Source: Symbiodinium natans (lineage: Eukaryota > Sar > Dinophyceae > Suessiales > Symbiodiniaceae). From it: DNA of 64,000 nt. Below the pieces are notes generated by a model. The model was not told the origin of the DNA and ran no database searches. It worked only from the letters and a program-made list of their open reading frames with translations. The first letter of the stretch is position 1; every line of letters begins with the position of its first letter. The translations under genes were made by a program, and so were the position numbers. The stretch lies in the NCBI GenBank assembly GCA_905221605.1, contig CAJNDS010002149.1, positions 572,642 through 636,641 of the forward strand. The letters are read 5' to 3'. This document shows, piece after piece, positions 37,531-48,399 of this stretch.

Positions 37531-39759
37531 GGAGCCTAGACAGATATAATACAGGATGCTAGCAACGGCAAAGGAATATAACAGAATCGAATGAAGCAGA
37601 TGAAAAAAATACGCTTGGACAGGCATTAGGGGTACGATGCCCCGGTGGCATGAGCTCCGGCGTCGTTGTGGGCGCACCTAGTCGAGCAGTGTTATGAGCG
37701 CGTCTTCTGTCAAAGTGTCTTTGACACCGGACGCTGTAAGTCTAAAGGCTCTGTAGGGCCAACTACCAGAGCACAAGATGATATACAAACAACAAAACCA
37801 TAAACCCTAAACCCTCTGCGCCTAACTAGTACCTAAAAACTGTTGGCACCTAGAGGCAGAGCCAGCTGCTTGTGCCCACTGGCTGACTGATCCGCCTCAT
37901 ATGGCACAACTACTGTCCAGAGATCTGAACACCTTGATTTTGATGACTCTTCAATAAACCCTCAAACATCAGTTTGCTTGGCAAGTTGATTTGCTTGAAG
38001 GGGTTTATAAGGGAACCTAAACTCTTCAAAAACGAAACAAGGGTACTCCTGGGCATCCTAAGATCTTAAGTTTACCTTATACTATTTCGGCCGATTTATA
38101 TTCGGTTTCCTCATCTTCGTAAACCCTCACAAGGGCTTTCTAGGCGGGTACAGATCTTCAAGCCTAAAATCCTGAACCCCAAACCCTAAACTCTAACCTA
38201 AACCCTAAACTTTAAACCCTCGACTCTAAACCTTAAACTATGACTGAGGGGTTGATCCTGCTTGGAGAGCCATTCCAGCGAAGCAATCGCACGGCCTTCC
38301 AGCGCATACCGTGGGGTTTAGGGTTTCGGGTTTAGGGCTTAGGGTTTAAGGGCTCACATGTTTTAAAGGGTGCAGGCCTAGGCGGCCTGAATCATGCACT
38401 TAAGAACCAGCTGCAGGACGCGGTCTGAGAAGTGTCTTGCCAGCAGATTCAGCCCTAAACTCCTACCCAAGACTTGTTGAGGACTCAAGCGGCTTGAGGT
38501 ATTGGGCCCTGTCAGGCCCTAAGGCCCTTGTAAGGGTCTCAGATGCTACCATGAGCCCCTGAACCCTGAACCCTAAACCCTCAGCCCTAAACCCAAAACC
38601 CTCAGCCCTAAACCTAAACCCTCAGCCCTAGAGCCTAAACCCTCAAAAGCTACTATAAGGAAGCGAGAAGGGCTGCCAGAGTCGACGTTTCAAGGACATG
38701 GTTGTACTAGGGATCTCTCCCCACTCTAGTTGCAGCAAATACGAAGAGTCCAATACCCCTAAATGAGGAATAGGGTTTAGGGTTTAGAGTTTACGAGTAT
38801 GCCTTGCAGGGCCGCAGTCCCTACAAGCCGTCGTCTGCAGAGTGCCGGGAAGCTGCAGTTTCTCCAGGCTCGGGTAGAAAAGTACGCCGAAAGTCAAGTT
38901 TTGTACACCAGTAGCCGAAGGTCAAGGTTTTCAGGCCTCTTGGAAACTGCAGTCTCTCGAAGCTTTGCCGCCCTCAGCATCAGAAGCCCACCGATCCATC
39001 GCCTGGCCACAAAATAGTTTTACACAAATTCGTCATGGAATCAATGTGACTTTACACAAAGCGATGCGAATGAGGCTCTTGCAGTATGTGCATTTTGTTG
39101 GTTCTGCAAGGCTCGCAGTGATCAAGCGACCGTTGAGGCTTGAGAGTTAATAAACCGCATCACCCTAGTAAAATGCCTCCAGCAACGGATCTCGAAGGCC
39201 CACAGACGTTGTCTCGTCGACCTACCCGGATGTCAATGGAGAGCTAGTCTGGGGACGCGCCGAGCTATTGAGGTTGAGGGCTTCGTGCTTCTTCTTTAGC
39301 ATGGAAACCATAAAGGCACATAAACTAAATGCCTCAAGAACTGCGAATTCAAATGTTTAATTTGATATTGTGACTTATCCATGTTTTTATGATTTGAGGT
39401 CTAGGATTCTGTAATTGTTGTCTTTTCGAAAAAAAACAGTATCACTCAAGCCTTAAATGCGAAATCTTAAAATGTAAAATCCGAATCCCACAACCATAAA
39501 CTCCATAATCCCCCCTCCGCACTTCAAACCCTAGACCCTTTGCTCGCATGTACAAGAAGCCTATGAAAGCTTCATAAGACTAGAGCAAAAAAACAAACGC
39601 CTCTGAGACCGTTTGCAACTGTCTGCAGAAATGCACAAAGGGAAGGTTAAGGTTGTAAGGGTTTAGTGTTTAGGGTAGTCACGATGACATGAGCTTTAGG
39701 GCTTTATAAGCGTTTCCGGGGTATGCTTGAAAGTCCTGACGAAACCATCTTATATAATA
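37531..39759. other. spacer with the last dense telomere-like words before the gene cluster
   Basis: CCCTAAACCC words are frequent at 37800, 38170-38230, 38320-38350, 38570-38645 and 38770-38790, and a weaker one at 39660. Nothing convincingly coding was resolved. Confidence 0.45.
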
Positions 39760-40070
39760 TCATCTCTGCGAGGTCCAAGGGGAGCGCTCCGTTGTAACAA
39801 CCGACTCTTGCCCAGCCGCCTCCACTTCTACCTGCACATCTTCGTACAGCTCCTCGGCCTTGCGCAGAACACACGTAGTCGATTTTTTTTAATGCCATAC
39901 TAAGCTTCGAATGTGACAGCCACTACCTCCGTGGCCTTCTTCTTTTTTTTCAGCTGTGTCTCTTCCTGACACAGCATACGAACTACATTTTCAACGAGCT
40001 CAGATGTGTTTTGATCTAAGCTGCAGACTCTTGGCGTCGACGGCTTTCGTTTCGCAGCCTTGCAAGACAT
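39760..40070 (-). CDS. small two-exon gene, 87-aa lysine-rich protein of unknown function
   Basis: Exon 1 (40070-39906) starts ATG, reads MSCKAAKRKPSTPRVCSLDQ, then ELVENVVRMLCQEETQLKKK and ends in VTFE. Exon 2 (39858-39760) reads AEELYEDVQVEVEAAGQES and stops after SPWTSQR. They join in phase 0 over a 47-nt intron (39859-39905) with GC at the 5' end and AG at the 3' end. A basic start, a KKKKK run and an acidic second exon are visible; no domain is recognised. The next gene upstream ends only 149 nt away. An ACGCAG lies 10 nt before the ATG and could be a spliced-leader acceptor. The gene is too short per exon for simple ORF detection. Confidence 0.72.
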
Positions 40071-40218
40071 GACTTAGTACTGCGTTGATTTCTCATGTGG
40101 GTGTGTGAGCGACATGATGAATCTGTTCTTCCTCTGAGTCACTGACTCGTTGCCAAGTCTTGTGCTCCTGGCATGGATGCTGACTTCGAGTACCAAGTTA
40201 TTTGTATGGCTAGAGCGG

Positions 40219-40616
40219 CTAGAGCTCCTTCTTCGGAGGAGGGTAAGGAGGCGGCATCGGTATTCGCACCTCGGTGTATGCAGTAACGACTGGCGCCAAC
40301 GAAAGTGCTGGCATGAGCCCCTCGCCGGCTTCAGCACAGGCGTCGCGTACTTCTGCCTCTCCTGAACGAAAAAACGCCGGACAAATACTGAAATTTCCGA
40401 GTGCAGAAAGCACGATTGCCTTCTGCAAGGTTTCCGTCTGCATCAGGCGTTCCATAGCGGCAGACGCCTGACACAACGTATGATTGCTTTTCCAGGATGT
40501 TTTTTTTTTGCGTCCTCTGACCAAACTCAAGCCAATTGCAGCGCCGCCTCTCGACGGCGAGCAGCCAACACCGCATGCTGGGGCGGCGCTACCACACGAG
40601 GTTGAGAGGGGACAGG

Positions 40617-40665
<49 letters not shown>

Positions 40666-40814
40666 AAGGGGGGGGGGAGCGGGGGTGCCCCCGGCCGGTT
40701 CGGTAAGCGAGCCATAACGGCTGCAAATGGGTGAGTTGCGTGCGCGAATGCAGCCATCCAGCGACAAGTGGAACAGAAAATGAATGCGCTCTTCGGGTCT
40801 CTGCTGCCAGCCAC
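40219..40814 (-). CDS. proline-rich protein, at least two exons; long G run encodes poly-proline
   Basis: The last exon (40467-40219, 82 codons and stop) reads ASAAMERLMQTETLQKAIVL and ends MPPPYPPPKKEL. It joins in phase 0, over a 65-nt GC-AG intron (40468-40532), to an upstream exon reading VVAPPQHAVLAARRREAALQ. Continuing upstream this frame runs through the G run at 40621-40677, which on this strand is CCC codons, i.e. an unbroken stretch of roughly 18 prolines, and on to about 40814 (MAAFAHATHPFAAVMARLP). The start is not fixed. No domain is recognised. The proline run should be length-variable, and polymerase slippage there would shift the frame. Confidence 0.6.
40621..40677. repeat. 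long G run
   Basis: 44 consecutive G, AAA, then 10 G. It may be inside a coding exon on the minus strand (poly-proline). The length is likely to be unreliable in the assembly. Confidence 0.95.
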
Positions 40815-40949
40815 TCAGGCACTGCAATCACGCTCTTGAAAGGAGTTGCGCGCACGAATGCAGCAAGGAATCCGATCTTGAAATAGTTTTATATATCACT
40901 ATATGTTCTGACAGAGCGACAGATCCCACGGCCGCCTTCAGGAAAACGC

Positions 40950-43900
40950 CATATCAATATGCTGCTACAGAACGACAGACCCTGCGAGCCTACGAACAAC
41001 TTGAAGGAATTTGTCTGTCAAGATATTGCAATAGAACGACAGTCCACACGGACATCTTGGTGGGATCTGTCATGTCAGGGTCTTGCGAAAGAACGACAGA
41101 CCCCACGGACGCTTTCAAGGATATGTCCATGTCTAGACGTTTCAAAAGAACGACATACAGTGGTTGCCGCAGAACGACAGACCCCACGGACACCTTCCAG
41201 AAGGTATCCATATCAAGATACTACAACAGAACGACAGACGACAGACCCCACCGACGCTTGCAAGGCTATGTCGATGTCTAGATGTTTCAACAGAACGACA
41301 GAAAGTGGTTGCCGCAGACCGACAGACCCCACGGACACCTTCAAGAAGTCATCCATAGCAAGATGTTACAACAAAACGACAGACGACAGACCCCACGGAC
41401 GCTTTCAAGGATATGTCCATGTCTAGACGTTTCAAAAGAACGACATACAGTGGTTGCCGCAGAACGACAGACCCCACGGAAACCTTCAAGAAGGTATCCG
41501 TATCAAGATGTTACAACAGAACGACAGACCACAGACGGACCCCACGGGCACCGCGAAGGGGAGTTGCATGTCTAGATGCTGCCACAGAACAACAGACCCC
41601 ACGGACGCCTGCAAGGATATGTCTATGTCCAGACGTTCCAACAAAACCACAGACCACGGGAACATCTTCAAGGATATTTCCACGTCAACATGTCAAAACA
41701 GAACGACAGACCCCTCGGACACCTGCAATAGGGTTTCCATATCAAGACGTTATAACAGAACAACAGACCCCACCGTGAAAAGGATTTGCGTGCCTAGATG
41801 TTGCCACAGAACGACAGACCCCACGGACGCCTTGAAAGAGATTTCCCATGTCAATATATGTTGTCATGGAACGACAGACTCCACGGACGCCTTAGGGAAT
41901 TGCCATGTCAAGACGCGGCGACAGAAATACAGACCCTACAAAGACCTTGAAGGATATTTTAATGTCAGATGCTCCAACAAAACGACAGCACCCACAGACA
42001 CCGTCAAGGATGTTTCCATGTCAAGATGTTGCTATAGAACGACAGACCCCACGGACACCTTCAAGAAGGTACCCATATCAAGATGCTACAGCAGGACGAC
42101 TGACGACAGACCCCACGGACGCCTGCAAGGCTATGTCGATGTCTAGATGTTTCAACAGAACGACAGAAAGTGGTTGCCGCAGACCGACAGACCCCACGGA
42201 CACCTTCAAGAAGGTATCCATATCAAGATGTTACAACAGAACGACAGACCACAGACGGACCCCACGGGCACCGCGAAGGGGAGTTGCGTGTCTAGATGCT
42301 GCCACAGAACAACAGACCCCACGGACGCCTTCAAGGATATGTCTATGTCCAGACGTTCCAACAAAACCACAGACCACGGGAACATCTTCAAGGATATTTC
42401 CACGTCAACATGTCATAACAGAACGACAGACCCCTCGGACACCTGCAATAGGGTTTCCATATCAAGACGCTATAACAGAACAACAGACCCCACCGTGAAA
42501 AGGATTTGCGTGCCTAGATGTTGCCACAGAACGACAGACCCCACGGACGCCTTGAAAGAGATTTCCCATGTCAATATATGTTGTCATGGAACGACAGACT
42601 CCACGGACGCCTTAGGGAATTGCCATGTCAAGACGCGGCGACAGAAATACAGACCCTACAAAGACCTTGAAGGATATTTCAATGTCAGATGCTCCAACAA
42701 AACGACAGCACCCACAGACACCGTCAAGGATGTTTCCATGTCAAGATGTTGCTATAGAACGACAGACCCCACGGACACCTTCAAGAAGGTACCCATATCA
42801 AGATGTTACAGCAGGACGACTGACGACAGACCCCACGGACACCTGCAAGGCTATGTCGATGTCTAGATGTTTCAACAGAACGACAGAAAGTGGTTGCCGC
42901 AGACCGACAGACCCCACGGACACCTTCAAGAAGGTATCCATATCAAGATGTTACAACAGAACGACAGACCACAGACGGACCCCACGGGCACCGCGAAGGG
43001 GAGTTGCGTGTCTAGATGCTGCCACAGAACAACAGACCCCACGGACGCCTTCAATGATATGTCTATGTCCAGACGTTCCAACAAAACCACAGACCACGGG
43101 AACATCTTCAAGGATATTTCCACGTCAACATGTCATAACAGAACGACAGACCCCACGGACACCTGCAATAGGGTTTCCATATCAAGACGTTATAACAGAA
43201 CAACAGACCCCACGGGCGCCGTGAAAAGGATTTGCGTGCCTAGATGTTGCCACAGAACGACAGACCCCACGGACGCCTTGAAAGAGATTTCCCATGTCAA
43301 TATATGTTGTCATGGAACGACAGACTCCACGGACGCCTTAGGGAATTGCCATGTCAAGACTCGGCGACAGAAATACAGACCCTACAAACACCTTGAAGAA
43401 TATTTCAATGTCAGATGCTCCAACAAAACGACAGCACCCACAGACACCGTCAAGGATGTTTCCATGTCAAGATGTTGCCATAGAACGACAGACCCCACGG
43501 ACACCTTCAAGGAGGTACCCATATCAAGATGTTACAGCAGGACGACTGACGACAGACCCCACGGACACTTGCAAGGCTATGTCGATGTCTAGATGTTTCA
43601 ACAGAAAGACAGAAAGTGGTTGCCGCAGACCGACAGACCCCACGGACACCTTCAAGAAGGTATCCATATCAAGATGTTACAACAGAACGACAGACGACAA
43701 ACCCCACCGACGCCTGCAAGGCTATGTCGATGTCTAGATGTTTCAACAGAACGACAGAAAGTAGTTGCCACAGACCGACAGACCCCACGGACACCTTCAA
43801 GAAGGTATCCATATCAAGATGTTACAACAGAATGACAGACCACAGACGGACCCCACGGGCACCGCGAAGGGGAGTTGCATGTCTAGATGCTGCCACAGAA

Positions 43901-44360
43901 CAACAGACCCCACAGACGCCTTCAAGGATATGTCCATGTCCAGACGCTCCAATAGAACGACACGGACGCCTTGAAAGAGATTTTCCATGTCAATATATGT
44001 TGTCACAGAACGACAGACCCCACGAATGCTTAAAGAACTGCTATGTCAAGATGTTGCTACACAAGTACAGACACTACAAACACCTTGAAGGACATCTTAT
44101 TGTCAAGGTATTTTCCCCCGGACGACATTCTCCACAGACATCCTGAAGGGAATCTTCATGTCAGGCTGCTGCAACAGAACGACAGATCCCAGGGACGCCT
44201 TCAAGGATATGTCCATGTCCATACACCAACATAGCAACAGAACCCATAGACACCGTAAAGGATATTTCTATGTCAAGATGTTGCCACAGCACGACAGACC
44301 CCACGGACACCTTCAATGAGGCTTCCATATCAAGATGTTACAACAAAGGGAATGTCATGT
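40950..44360. repeat. 57-bp satellite with 720-bp higher-order repeats
   Basis: Monomers share ACGACAGACCCCACGGAC, then (A/G)CCTTCAAG, then a variable part with TCAAGATGTTAC or TCTAGATGTTTC. The monomer is 57 bp, exactly 19 codons, so the plus strand stays open for hundreds of codons with a repeated peptide NRTTDPTDTFKKVSISRCY. From about 41430 a block of about 12-13 diverged monomers is repeated three times with a 720, 720 and 726 bp period (e.g. matching points 42147, 42867, 43593). Adjacent blocks are almost identical while monomers within a block differ. Edges (40.9-41.4 and 43.9-44.36 kb) hold more degenerate monomers. Coding status is doubtful; see findings. Confidence 0.95.
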
Positions 44361-46253
44361 CGAGATGTTGCTACAGAGCAACATACCCGTATGATCCGTT
44401 TGCTATCAATTGAATCGGTTATATCGAAGTGCTGTCAGCGCCATATCAAGCATTGCCTGAAGTTGTGAACTACTCGTTGTATAATCATATAGCAGGAACT
44501 AATGTTTGCACAGATTCTTCGCCCAGCTCCGCCCCGCAAAAGGTCATCTACGCCATCACGGGGACTGGCGAGGGCGGCGTCTCTAACTGCATATGAACAT
44601 ATATGACTTACGCTTGTGTATAGACGAGATAGGGACCTCTATGTACTTTGTTGCATCTGGGCTTTCTGTAAATCTTCACTATAAAAACCACGAAAAAAAT
44701 TTAAATGGTGATTTTCTTAGTTTATTTTAAATTTTTTCAAAAAAAAGCATTTATTCTCAGCTTTCCGAAAATCTTCAACTCATTTGGTAATAGATGTTGT
44801 CATAAGTCCGCAGCAGGATCTACGATCAACATATAATTCGATACATATCAAAAATTGATCACATGTCTTTGTATTATAGGCATGATATCCTGTCTTGGCA
44901 AGTAATCAAGAATCGTGCCTTCTCCTCATCCTTCAATTTTTTTCACCTTCGGCACGTGTCAGAGGAAATAGAATTTGTTTAAACTTTACGTACATTACAT
45001 TTCAGCGTGATGTTTAGGATAGCTTTTATATTGTGACTGTCCCTTCTATTTAAAGATACGCTACTATATGTTCAAACAACAACAATCACTACTTTTAATT
45101 ATATTTAATAGAGTTCGGGTCGAAGATTCTTCAAGATGTTTTGCAAGACTTTGAACTCGTCGTCAAGTACATGACACTAACACCTTCTATAAATGCACGA
45201 ATATTAATGCGTCTTTTTAAACCTAACTTGTCCTAGACAATCGAAACCTTTGGAAGCAGCACTGTACTGTACATTAAGATTAGTAAAGGCAGGAATGGTC
45301 TTCATCTAAAGTATAGAAGGATAGTCTTGATAGTTCTAGATCTTACCACAGTAGGCGAATAGGCTAGGACCATACCTTATCTTCCCATATCGAGGTTACT
45401 GAGACACAGTTGACGAGCCTTCGTCTTCGGGGTAGCCCCGAGCTGCTTGCTGGCCGCCTTGTGGATTATATGTAATATATATATATATGAGCATATATAT
45501 ATATATATCATATATGTGTAAATATACATATATACATTTCACAAATATGATAGTCTATTCTGCTTCAATCTTTTTCGTTCAGCAATCTTCTTAGCTTCGC
45601 TACAGGTTCAGCTTCAAAGGCGTGTACAATTATTCAGTACGGTGGTCAAGTGATATAAACGATAAGAGATGAGAAGACTTTGACTCAGAAAAAAAAAGGA
45701 GATGCATTGACTGCGATTTCATATTTAGTCAGAAAAAAATATGCATTGGTTCAGAAAAACCTTACACCAGAATCCCACACATAGGAGCCTGCACAGGCTG
45801 AAGCTTGTGGGAGCTTGGTCTTTCCGGTTTCTGCATATCTTGTCTGCAAAATAATTTTCATCGGCTCAAAAAAAAACTATAAACTGGAATCCCACGAGCC
45901 TGCACAGGCTGAAGAATCTGAATGTTGGTGTTTCGGTTGTCTGTTAATCATGTCTGCAGAAATATGTCCGACACCTAGGAGCCTCCACAGGCTGAAGCTT
46001 TTGGAAGCTTGGTGCCTCAGGTCTATGTAGATCACGTTTGCAGAAATATATTTAGTTTATGACAAAACAACATAATATTTTAACGGCAACTTATAATAAT
46101 CATATTCGTTCTTTCAAGCATATGAAGACGCGCTGTCGCACAGGCGCTGATCACTCGCACTGGGTCCAGCGTTTACAAAGCATCGGAAGAAAAGATTTGA
46201 ATATATAAATGTTATGTAAAACACATACGAAGCAAAAAAGGGTAAGTTTTACA
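44361..46253. other. AT-rich spacer
   Basis: Base composition becomes clearly AT-rich from about 44.6 kb. An AT microsatellite lies at 45471-45537. A plus-strand frame just after the satellite (about 44514-44596, KVIYAITGTGEGGVSN) is protein-like but unsupported. No gene resolved. Confidence 0.45.
45740..46055. repeat. three degenerate copies of an ~80-110 bp unit
   Basis: Copies start at about 45784, 45896 and 45978 with GAGCCTGCACAGGCTGAAG (or CTCCACAGG), followed by GGAGCTTGGT and then by TGTCTGCA(G/A)AAATA. The core CCTGCACAGG is nearly palindromic. A partial copy of the tail (CAGAAAAACC... CCCAC) precedes the first. Confidence 0.75.
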
Positions 46254-47428
46254 TCACGGAATGTCGAGGACCCAGCGCCGATTATGGTGATTGCGCGTCC
46301 GGTTCCATCGAGCAATAAAGCCCGGTGGGACCGGCGGCGCCACAGCATACGAGCCAAACACGCAGAACTGCTCGGTGCCAGCGATTAGCAGGACCACCTG
46401 AGAAGGCGATGCGAATAAAATGAGTATTAACTTAAGAAATTAGAGCCTCGTTCTGCGTGATCAGGTACTCGCGATCCCACTCGACCCAAACGCCTGAGTG
46501 TTGAACAAAAAACAGCCTGAAATCTATAGGTGCAAGTTTAAGCCCGTGGCCGAGCCATAGGAATGGACGGCCAACAGCCTAAACAAATAAAATCAATAGC
46601 TTAAAACATAATAACGATCAAGCAAAAGTCAGGTCCTGACGATCTCCTCCACCTGCCAAGCAAGAGTATGCAAGATCTATAAGATTAAGAGAATGCATCC
46701 GCAATGATTTTAAAAAAACGGCAATGTCAATATCACATAGTTTCCACGTGTACATCTATGCGTTTACATCTAAATAACACTTGAAGCTAACTACTTAAAT
46801 TTGTCATACATTTTAAACAACTACCGCCATATAATAATATTTTAACTAGCACAGACGTATGAATAATATGATTTACGATAAACAGAAGCATAAAGTCTTA
46901 AGCATGGTCTATATATGCTGGCGCCTGTTCTTGGGCAGGAGGAAGGTTTTCGTCGCCGTTGATCAAGAAGCCTGATCGAGACAATACTATATGCAATGAC
47001 ATGCTATATAGACACGAAACTGAGAATCTGACCGTTGTCGCCCGGCACCTGAAGTACACTTAACGTAGAACATGTGCAAATAAAGACTAAGAAAAAACTC
47101 TTGACTCTTTAACGCATATAATGCTCGAAGCAGATGATGCTAACAATGCTATTGCTTAAGATCTTTGTCGAAGTTCGTTTGCATCTAAAATTTCTGCACG
47201 CCTGCAACAATACCATAACATGAACTTTACGTAGCTTACAGTAGATGTGTGAATAAAAACATGTCCGGCCTGGTCGTCGAGCCAGAACTGAAGGACCTAA
47301 ATTGCAAGACAGAAACCAAAACATATAAGTATGCTTTCATCGAGCGCGCAAGACAAGTATCTCAAACATAATATGCCTCGGCTTCTGTGAACATGCCGAA
47401 GTCATCAACGGTCGGAGGTGCGCCTGAT
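46254..47428 (-). CDS. multi-exon gene, unknown protein
   Basis: The last exon (46397-46254) reads VVLLIAGTEQFCVFGSYAVA and stops after RRWVLDIP. It joins in phase 0 over a 49-nt GC-AG intron (46398-46446) to the exon 46578-46447, which reads AVGRPFLWLGHGLKLAPIDF and GVWVEWDREYLITQNE. Further upstream are 47296-47240 (VLQFWLDDQAGHVFIHTST) and 47428-47377 (GAPPTVDDFGMFTEAE), which join in phase over an 80-nt GC-AG intron (47297-47376). A frame at about 47637-47464 reads LLMEEEVVLLDVIVYFYC and RQVWIDTGQKL. Exons between 46.6 and 47.2 kb were not resolved, so it may be more than one gene. The W-x-(D/E)-x-x-G patterns recur between exons but match no family I know. Confidence 0.5.
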
Positions 47429-47946
47429 CTAAAATGTTTTATATTCAGCTGAAGCTTCAAGAACAACTAAATCTGAGTTTCTGGCCGGTGTCGATCCAAA
47501 CCTGCCGAAGCTTAGCATCATTATATGTACAGTAAAAATACACAATCACGTCTAAGAGCACGACCTCTTCCTCCATCAGCAAATCGTTAATCTGAGCAGC
47601 ACTAACGACGAAGCTTGACCACATCGCGTAAAGCTGTAGAAATCAAACGTGATATTTTGCATTTGAACTAGGCTGTCCGGCGTCCGGGACGTCTGCGGGA
47701 ACGGCTTGATGACCTTGTCAACAGACTGTCATGCTGAGATCTAATTTCACTGATGAGAACCTTAGGTTGTAGCCAGCTGCGTCGTGGACCTGCCAAATTT
47801 CAATGTAAGATAAAGCATTGTTCTTCTTAGTAAGACACAACATTACTTGTCTATACGATGTCAGGTGTAGTTAGCAAAATTTAGCGATACAAGTTTGAAA
47901 TATTTACATAAACAAAGTCAATAATTAGCATAATTATATAAGCTAT

Positions 47947-48365
47947 GCATCAACATGAAACAGAAGCAACCTCGAGTTGGGCCACGCAGCGCCCACAGTA
48001 GGAGTGGCCGCATGGGTACAGCGCGGTGAGGTTTTCCTTCACCTTCGGCGAAATCAAACTAGTTAAAATATCTTAGATTTATTATACACTGCGCCTCAAA
48101 ACAAATGGGACACTCTTCGTCGCCCCGTGCTCCGAACACACGAACCTCAAAAAAAGGAATCTTTCCGGCGTCTGCACATACAGCCGCGCTGCAAGAAAAG
48201 TTTTAAAAAAAACCTCAGAAGCGTACATGAGTCAGAGCTTCCTCACGACAAACCGGGCAGCGCATAGCTAACGGCAACTATCCAGAGTAATGATACTATA
48301 TCGCCGCTACAGTTATGAGCAGAAACAGCTTGCACAGGATTGATAGCATGCAACAACCAGGTACA
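47947..48365 (-). CDS. RING-finger-type protein gene with zinc-ligand segments in permuted order
   Basis: Three exons have the hallmarks of a RING finger, the zinc-binding domain of many ubiquitin ligases. 48277-48234 reads LPLAMRCPVCREEAL. 48188-48095 reads VFGARGDEECPICFE. 48042-47971 reads VKENLTALYPCGHSYCGRC then VAQLE. They join in phase over a 45-nt GA-AG intron (48189-48233) and a 52-nt GC-AG intron (48043-48094). The normal order would be CPIC, then C-x-H-x-x-C-x-x-C, then CPVC, but here the CPVC exon comes first. If exon 3 reads on without splicing it stops after VASVSC. A possible first exon is ATG at about 48363 (MYLVVACYQSC). It could be the tail of one RING followed by an incomplete second one. 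Confidence 0.55.
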
Positions 48366-48399
48366 TGCAACTCGCACAAATACAGCTCAATATTAAAGC

